From the NCBI RefSeq assembly GCF_901933205.1, contig NC_044585.1:7936001-8000000 (forward strand): a DNA stretch of 64,000 nt. The letters are read 5' to 3'. Shown here one piece after another: positions 56,578 through 64,000 of this stretch; within the stretch, counting starts at the first letter, position 1; each line of letters starts with the position of its first letter. The stretch is from Camarhynchus parvulus. Its lineage: Eukaryota; Chordata; Aves; Passeriformes; Thraupidae. The notes below the pieces were generated by a model. It saw only the letters and a program-made list of their open reading frames with translations, made no database searches and was not told the DNA's origin. The position numbers and the translations under genes were made by a program.

Positions 56578-59500
56578 TGAGGTATGTTCGGTCTGAGCTG
56601 TTTGCTCCCAGTGCCCTAGGGAGTGTTGGAGGTTTTGTGGTGCTGGGATGATGGTGGATGAGGAAGAGCTGTACTGGAGATGACCTCTTTTAGGGTCAGT
56701 TCTTGGTGGCTGACTTTTGGGCAGCTCGCCAGGAGAGCCTCTTGGTGTTTTATCCCTGTATGTTTCCTGGTGATTGAGTTTTTTTTCAAGAGACCTGAAA
56801 CAAACCCTTGATGCCCTGTGGTCCTTTTGGACCTTGGTGGCTCCTGTGTGCCCACACTGAGACAAGTGGCTGTGTTTTAAGAGGCAAAATTAAGCAAGTG
56901 TGTTTTTTCTGCTTTCCAGAAGTAGTTATTAGGTTTGAGGGATTGGTTATCTGATCCAGCATGACAGATGGATGCAATGTTTTTGTCTGTGATGACTAAA
57001 CCTATAGAGATTGCATAAATAACTTCAAGGTACATGTTCTGATTTCATTGTAAGCGTGTTTACATGTAGGTGTATGTATATACTTAAAAAAACCCAACAA
57101 CAAAACCAACATAGAAGAATCTCAGTGGTGATCCTCTGCCATGACTGGCTTGAAAACTTTGCCCTTTTTGCATCTGTCCCTATATCTATGAGTGACCCTA
57201 ACATAGCTGTGAGTTAGTCTGCTGTCCATGAACTGAGACTTTCTGAAGGCAGCTCCAAACTCATTCCAGCTTGTTGCCTGCAGAGGTCCAGGGGAGCTCC
57301 AAGTGCCAGCAGTGGTGTTTGCTGTCCCAGCCACGCTGGCTCAGGGTGGGAGGCTCATTCAGGGGGTGGCATGGTCCTGTCCCTGGCTGGCAGAGCCTGA
57401 TATCTGGTACCCAGTTCTCTGCTGCAAATAGCTTGTGTTGCTTAAAGTATTCAAATCTTGCTAAAATGCCTGAAGTAGAAGACAGAGCTTTGCATTCACT
57501 GAAAGTACCCAGAGCTGTTTGGTAAGTCCAGGTTGCATCCTCCTAGTTAGCAGCCTGGTTGTTTCCTGTGGGATTTTATTTTACCTCACTGTGGACCTGT
57601 GTATCTCATGCTTTTAGGCATTTGACTCCTGTCATGAACTCCTCTGCAGCTGTGCTTGTGTTATGTCTTTCCCTGGTAATACACCGTGGTGTTTCTGCTG
57701 CTCCCTGAACTCGGGCACTATAGGTAGTGGCTGGATGTGGAGCTGTGTGCTTCTGGGGTTGCTGTGTGTTTAGCAGGGAAATGTCCTGGATCAGCAGGAA
57801 ATCTTGGGCTGTTGTTGTCTGCTTTAATGAGCAAAGGTACCTGCTGAGACCCCTGCTGAAAGCAGCCTACCCTAAAGCATGGTTCAATGATGACGTGCTC
57901 CTGGGAGAAACTGCAGATGTCCAGGATCACTGGAGCAGTTCTTAATCTACTGTAGATCCCATCTAATGCTGGCAGGCTACAATTGCTGTGCTGCAGCTGC
58001 ATTTCTGCAGTGGCAGGAGTGTCTTGGGGGACTGAAATGTTCATCTGAAGAGGATCCCCGGCTGACTTCTGGGATCAGCTTCTGCCATTGCCTTTTTTAT
58101 TGTAATCAACCACCTAAGATGCTTGGAGGTTGAGTTGCATTGCACTTTGAGCTAGTTCATAAACAAATACCAGTTGAAATACAAAAAGGAATTTCTAAAA
58201 CTGTTTATGAAATAGTTTGCCTGTGAGACCAGTTTCTATATAAGCAGTTTTTTACATAGATTCTTGTGATGATGATGTCATAGGGCATCACTGAAGATCT
58301 CTACAAGAGTCATTAACAAGTCTTGACTGCTGATTTTAAATGGCTGCTTTTAGTCATAAAGAAAGATAGGCTTTTTACCAGCTGATCAGGCTGTCAATAT
58401 GGTGTATGTATTGTGGTTTGTGTGTTTGGGTTTTTGTTTTACCCCTGAATGACTGTCCAACAACAACCAGTGATACTGGATGGGAGAGAAGAACTGCTCA
58501 AGAGAAGCATGTTGGCACCCATGACTTCCAGCAGACATGGATATGGCTTTCTTAGGTGGTGGACAGAGTAAACCTTATATCAAATCAACCAAAATAAATT
58601 GCAAACTAAATTACAGCCTTTTAAATGAAATCCAGCACTTAAAAAAGAGGCAAACAAAATCCCAACCAAAAGTCACAGGTCCCATAGCTAGACCGAGCCT
58701 GGTGAAGATAAAAACCTGGTGCTGCAATCTGCTGTGGACAAAAGCAGGGTGGACAATTTGGCTGTGCTTGTTCTGGTGTACTTTTGAGGGTAGCAGGTGC
58801 CATTTTGATCTCAGACTTTTTTTGTGAAAGCAAACATTATTAAACAAATGCTGGCCTGTATTTCTCCCATGCAGAAGTAGTCACGTTTTGGGCTGTAGTC
58901 ATGTTTTGGGCTCTCCAGAATGGCCACATGGCAGATCTGTCTGTGCCTTGGAGCCTTTTCTGATGGACACTTTTGTAAAAGCCAACTGCAGAACTCCAAA
59001 CTATTTCCCACACACTTGAGAGGGATTAGCTAATGCTTCAGTGCCGTGCTTCAGTGATGAAGAACAATGTTGTCATACTGCTGGCAGAGTTAACTTTGGA
59101 CTGGAAAATCCATTGAGCAGGGAGTATTATTGGTTCCTGGCTCTGCTGTACCATTTCATGGGTGCTCTTAGACAATTATTTGCCCTAAGAGGGGATCCCA
59201 AAAGGATTTGTACAGAATGGAGATACAGCTCCAGTCCTCAAGATCTCATCTCAGCTTCTGGCTGATCCTTATGAATCTGACACAAAGTGGTCTGTGGCTG
59301 GAAAACTTCCTGAAAGTGTGTGTCGACTTCTCACTAAGAAACTGCTTTTACCACAGGGAGCTGCTTTGTGCTCAGCCCCAGCCTAAGGAAACTAAAAAAA
59401 TGAACCAGTTCCAGTCCTTGTACAAAGACTTACTGCCCATGCTGAGCAGTAAGAGAAAGGAGGGTGGCATGGAAAGTGGCTGCTAAGCACCCAGTCCTCT

Positions 59501-59844
59501 GGGAAGTGAATGTTGCGGAGATAGGAGACAGGAGGAGAGGAATTGCTGTCCTGCCAGCACTTGTGACCCCTCAGAGCAGGGTTCTTCCCCTTAATCCAGA
59601 GGGGTCTGCTCTCTGTGAAGCAGAGTGGTCCAGCTGACACGTGCCAGGACCCTTCCACTTCTTATCACCTGAGATTGCTTTAACTCCATAGTTTGTGTTG
59701 GCTGTTTTTGACATATTTCATGCTGGGAACTCCTCAGCCCGTGGTGGCCAGAGGTTAACTCAGCTGAGAGCTGGCTTCCACTGAAATGTGCCTACTTTCT
59801 CAAGACTAGGTTTGTGCTTTTAACAGATGTCTAATTCTCTTTTC
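56578..59844. other. noncoding stretch, possible transcribed flank
   Basis: No exon recognised. If the CpG island fires rightwards, the first intron would lie here. A 108-codon minus frame (57718-58044) begins with a true ATG but resembles nothing known. Plus frames at 59041-59486 are likewise unrecognised. A (C)AACAA-rich patch lies near 57090-57110. Confidence 0.5.
58877..58912 (+). repeat. 18-bp tandem duplication
   Basis: GTAGTCACGTTTTGGGCT is followed directly by GTAGTCATGTTTTGGGCT. The single difference is CG to TG, again a CpG transition. Confidence 0.92.
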
Positions 59845-60180
59845 CCTCTAGGCCAGGGAGGTTAATTGGAGGAAAGTGACTGTACATCGGGCCCAAGAGC
59901 CTCCTACAGAGATACTTGGCACAAATAAATCAGCCTATTTTTGATGAATAACAAGGCCCCAAAGGCTCTAGTTCTTGCTGCCTGCACAAATTGCAGGTAT
60001 AAATTTCACAGCTGATCACAGGGACTCCAGAATTCAATTAACTCTCAGCTCATTTAAAAAAAAATGCTGCCTGCCTATTTAATTATGAGTGTCACTGATA
60101 CTACACATGCTGTTCAGGAAAACTCCAATTAATAAAGCATTGCATCATTAATATGAGTGACAGCATGAAGCCTGTGACTC
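59845..60180. promoter_or_regulatory. candidate conserved noncoding element
   Basis: A high-complexity AT-rich block carries GGTTAATTGGAGG (59860), GCACAAATAAATCAGCC (59920), TTCAATTAACTCTC (60034), TATTTAATTATGAG (60076) and CCAATTAATAAAGC (60126). Repeated TAAT cores over 330 bp are typical of developmental enhancers. No repeat or coding explanation is visible. Confidence 0.38.
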
Positions 60181-63100
60181 TCTGAGGAGTCTGGCTTGAC
60201 CCTCTGCAATGACAGACTTGGGATTTAATGGAAAGGAGAATCTTTTTCTTCAGGTTTGGGTGATGCTGAGGGAGCTCCATGCTTTGCTGGCTGTTCTGGA
60301 TGCCCTGTTTTGTGGTTGGGATGTAATGCAGTGCTGGGAACTGATGATTTAGACCTTCTGGTACTTGGGTAAACTTCTAGGGTCCCTGATTGTGGGGATG
60401 GGGCTGCACAGAGACACGTAGGGCAAAAATCTGCAAGGATTTTTGGAAGGAAAATGAAAAGATTAACGTGTAAGGCACGGTGAGAAGAAGACAGCAACAT
60501 TCTTCATGCACTGCCTTTACCACATTAAAGCACATTTCACTGCCAGGAAGGGTGTTAACCAAAGCTGTACAAATAACCACATCTCTGCAGAATGTTTCAT
60601 TTTCAAGTGTTCTTGATTTAAATTTAGCTCAGTCTCAAAGATCTATCAATAAACAGACACGTTTCATTTTGACTTTCTAACGTGTCTTTCATTTTAAGCC
60701 CAGATTGATCTGATCTGGTTATTCCATGCCTCTGTCTGTGCCTATCCTGCTTCTCTCTTGATTTCATACCTTGCAGGTTGTGTTATTGGAAGTGGTCTCC
60801 ATTTTTGCAGCTGTGTCCTTGCACTTCAGGAGGGTATCTGTGCCAAATGGCTCTTACCACAACTGAAGTATCAGAGTGATACACAGAAGGTACTTGGCTT
60901 GTCTCCCAAACTGTGTCGCTTTTTCCTCAGTCACTGTTTCCAACCCACAAGGATCACAGACTGGCATTTTCTTTATTTGTTCTACAGATCATGTCCAGTT
61001 AGCACCTCAGTTTTCTGAATTCTGCTTTCTCTTCTCACTACTGTTTTTTTTTTTTGTTTTTTGGTTTTTTTCCCTGAGCAGCTCTGTTCCTGACTACAGC
61101 AATCTTCTTTCCAGTAGTGGCAAAAACAATCTCACTGCTCTAGCCCAGAGGCAGATGTCACCCCAGATTAGATGTCATGGCTCCATCTCTGCTCCAGTTC
61201 TTGCATCTTCCAGGGATTTCCACACTAGTCACTGGTGCATTCAGGAAATGTCGTCCAGATGTTGATGCAAAAAGCTGGTAGTCACTTTGATTGCCTCAGC
61301 TTTCTCTAGTCCTTTCATAAAGTGCTTGCCTTACTGCCCTGTTCTGTGTGCTGCTGTTCCCTGTTGTTTGTCAGAGCTGCAGCTCTCTCTGCCTGTTTGC
61401 CACATTTAGGGAGAATGCCTTCACCCTTTTTGTTTAGACACACTCTTGTCATCCATTAAATATCTGCAGGACCACCTCTCTTGTCCACATTATTATCTTA
61501 AGACCAACACCAAAAGAGAAGCTTTTCCACTCTCTCTCATGTCTCTGCCTTTCTGGTCCATCTCTAGCAGCTACTTCAGTGCTAGAAGAGTGAGTGGGTG
61601 TTTCGTTCGAGTTTATTTTTGCACAGTGAGTGGCTGCACAAGCCCTAGAGCTGTTCAAGGGCTGTAGCTAGCCCAGCATTTCTGACACTAGTGAGAGTTC
61701 AGGTTTAAACCTATTCACTGCCATCCTAGGACTGCTCCTTTCATGCTACCCACTTTCATTTTTTACTTACTTTGTTCCCCTGTTGCTTTATATTAAACTG
61801 AAATAATCTCTGTCCTGGGCTTGAAGCTACCTGTCTGTCTTGTACTTGTACAGCCTGAGGCTTAACAGGGCTCTTATTGATGGCATGGGGCCCTGGGCAC
61901 TGCTGAAGCACAGCTCTTGGATTCAAACTCTGCAGCCTGCCCTCTGTGTGCAGCCCTGTCAGCAGGGCTGGTGCTTGGCTGTGACCAAACTCTGCTGGGA
62001 CTGGGCTGAGCAAACTGTGGGAAGGGACTGTAACCCACCTGAACGAGCAGGGCATGGTGGCTGCTGCTACAGCCCTCGGGTGGCAGCTCCCAGTTCTCCT
62101 GCAGCAGCTGTGCTGGCCCTGGAGAGCACTGATTCCCACCTTGCTTTCTCAGCTGGGACTCGGGGGCTACAGCACAGTGCTCCTCTTGGAGAAAGCGGCT
62201 GAGGGTCGATGGAGGCAAAGGGGTTGGATGCTTCCCATGAGAATGCTGAGGTTCTTCTTCTTGTGGGAAGACCTCCATCCCCTTTGGAGGTCTTCACACA
62301 ACTCCCTATTTTCTAATTACTGGCTTTCACCTGCAAAATAAGGATATCCCTGTAATTCTCATGAACTTTAATTGTGAATAGCAAGTGTAACAGTTCAGCA
62401 GTTGCCAGTGATTGAGGAGAACAGGGCTCAAGTCCTTGTTTTGACAGAAGTGTGATATTTTGGCTGCCTTGCTAACTCTAGAACCTGTTCAAACTGTTCT
62501 GCAAAATTTTGATTGTTATGAAGTGAAATTGCAAGGAAAAAAAAACATGTGGTCATGCTTCCTGAGCAGCTGCAGCTGGGCATGGAGCTTTTTGCCATTG
62601 CTTGTCTTGTATGACTACAAGGCATTGACTTTCCTGCTGTTTGTCATCTTCTGGCCACCTGTGGGGGTGAGCACAGGTTGTGTGTGGCACCACTTTAATC
62701 TGTGCCCCTGGGCCAGCACTGAGTTAGCCAGTGGGGCTGTGATGCTTATCCAGCCTCGCTGCACATCCATCTGTCAGAAAGCATTGCTCACCTGCAGTGA
62801 AATTCCTTGTGATGCTGCAGGAAATGGAATGTGAGACTGCAGCACAGAGATGTGCAGGTAACAGGACCTCCCCCTGTGAAAGGCTGAAACCTTAACTCCT
62901 GCCTCTAGCTTTCCTGGCTTTGACTTGTGAAGTTGGACTTGTGTGCCAGCCTTGCAAAGGTGTCACTTCATCCTGAGAGCAGATTTCCTGCACTTAAAGG
63001 GCTCCTTCTGTCTTCGAAGCACACAAACCCCCGTGCAGCTGAAGATGATCCCCACACTGACTGTAACTGTCATCCCATCTTTGTAGGTCCCACCTTTGCT

Positions 63101-63583
63101 GGTAAATGCAGCTGTGCTCCCCCTCAGCTGAGGCTGCTCCCTCACCAGGGTACCAAGTCCTCCAGCCCCCTCGGGATGACCCTGAGCTGCCTTGTTCCCT
63201 GCATTTGTCAGCCTCAGGGCAGCTTGTTCACTTTGCAAGGCACAGCCCTTTTCTCAGCACAGCCAGGGTGCTTCCCATCCATGAAACTGCTGTTTATTCC
63301 TCTTATGGAAGGAATGCTCCCCATGCTAAAAGGGATGTGTGGCCACTCGGGATCTGCAGCCTCCTGTTTGGAAGCCTTCCTTGTACAGCATGTGGGAGCA
63401 TGTGGCTCAGCAGGGAATGAGACCTGCAGCATCCTGGGGTTTGCCAGTTTGAGCTGCTGTAGAAATACAGCACTACAGTGTTCTCAGCAGTGAGTAGAGG
63501 CCTTAGCCCTGGCTTTAAGGGAACAGCAGTGACACGTGCTATATCAAAAGCTGGCTGTAACCTTTAACAGGCTGGGAGGAGAT
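60181..63583. other. noncoding stretch, no gene seen
   Basis: No recognised exon. A T/G-rich tract (61044-61072) resembles a long pyrimidine tract, but no convincing exon follows. The 188-codon frame at 62927-63493 (GTG start) and the 124-134 codon frames at 61840-62834 have no recognised domain. Confidence 0.5.
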
Positions 63584-63637
63584 TCATACTCCACACCCAG
63601 ATGGTTTTTTTCATGTTCCACACCCAGATGCTTTTTT
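63584..63637 (+). repeat. 27-bp tandem duplication
   Basis: TCATACTCCACACCCAGATG + GTTTTTT is followed directly by TCATGTTCCACACCCAGATG + CTTTTTT, with three differences in 27. Confidence 0.92.
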
Positions 63638-64000
63638 CCTTTGGTTTGATGCTCTTTACTACCCCTGGTGTAATCCAAAGAATGTCAGGTCTGAGTATTA
63701 TTGACCAAGTTCCACCAGAGCAACTCCTCTGTGACTGCATGTAGGGCTACAGCTGATAAGCACAGCATAGTAAGCTAGACTTGACCTAACCCCAGAAACC
63801 TGGGCTCTGCTTTGGTTTGGCATCAAATGCAGAGGCTGATCTGAACCTGGAGGATGGGAATCCAAAGCATGTGAGTTTCCTGGGGGGCTCCTAAAACTTC
63901 TGCTCCTGTGCGGAGCCTGATCTCCAGGTATTCGCTTTTATTTTCAGCATTGGGTTCCAATCCCAGCCTGAAATCAGTTTGAGTGGTTGAAGTATGACCT
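63638..64000. other. noncoding end of window
   Basis: Ordinary sequence to the window edge; nothing recognised. Confidence 0.5.

Noticed and set aside
55621..56865. 414-codon minus-strand frame as a repeat protein gene
   Set aside because: It enters at TTG and contains no methionine codon; other frames are open over the same DNA; the sequence is a CpG island plus a minisatellite.
61044..61072. Long T/G tract as a 3' splice-site pyrimidine tract
   Set aside because: Interrupted by G runs and not followed by a convincing AG plus exon-like sequence.
62927..63493. 188-codon plus-strand Cys/Leu-rich frame
   Set aside because: GTG entry, no recognised domain or signal peptide, overlapping frames on both strands.

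Overview
The window looks like a gene-poor stretch of vertebrate nuclear DNA, most likely from a bird and possibly a songbird. Three things point that way. There are two truncated CR1 retrotransposon 3' ends (28991-29090 minus, 50421-50634 plus) and older L3/CR1-like and palindromic amniote repeat remnants. Interspersed-repeat density is low, with no Alu, B1 or L1 tails seen. CpG is depleted everywhere except one dense island. The songbird assignment is inference from the style of the CR1 tails.

I cannot support any protein-coding gene, tRNA, rRNA, microRNA or CRISPR array. The long open frames are unrecognisable. The longest ones are explained by stop-free tandem repeats or GC-rich composition, and several contain no ATG at all. 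The sequence is probably intergenic or deep intronic, with one CpG-island promoter candidate.

Layout. 1-10 kb: ordinary noncoding DNA with an AT-rich conserved-element candidate (2085-2420), an old L3 tail (3125-3240) and a local 92-bp direct duplication (5032-5149 and 6499-6626). 10-16 kb: a 350-bp purine-rich strand, mixed GC blocks and a tiny CpG cluster (14872-14911). 16.2-16.9 kb: the most striking repeat, a 40-bp minisatellite of about 18 units whose first units alternate as dimers. 17-35 kb: mostly plain sequence, with a diverged 64-bp repeat pair, a CR1 tail, and minisatellites at 30.16 kb (49-61 bp units) and 33.43 kb (29 bp units). 35.76-35.98 kb: an 82-83 bp tandem repeat that repeats a splice-donor-like motif. 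41.8-51.7 kb: a cluster of old palindromic amniote repeat pieces, another 73-bp local duplication (47.1 and 48.2 kb) and a plus-strand CR1 tail. 52.65-53.13 kb: a weak CpG-enriched patch. 55.49-56.25 kb: a strong CpG island with internal 61-76 bp degenerate repeats and a CTCF-like site, followed directly by a 39-bp minisatellite (56289-56575). 56.6-64 kb: ordinary sequence with one more AT-rich conserved-element candidate (59845-60180).

No set of genes working together is visible. The functional content I can argue for is regulatory (the CpG island and candidate conserved noncoding elements); the rest is repeat biology. I found no sign of a new protein or RNA system.
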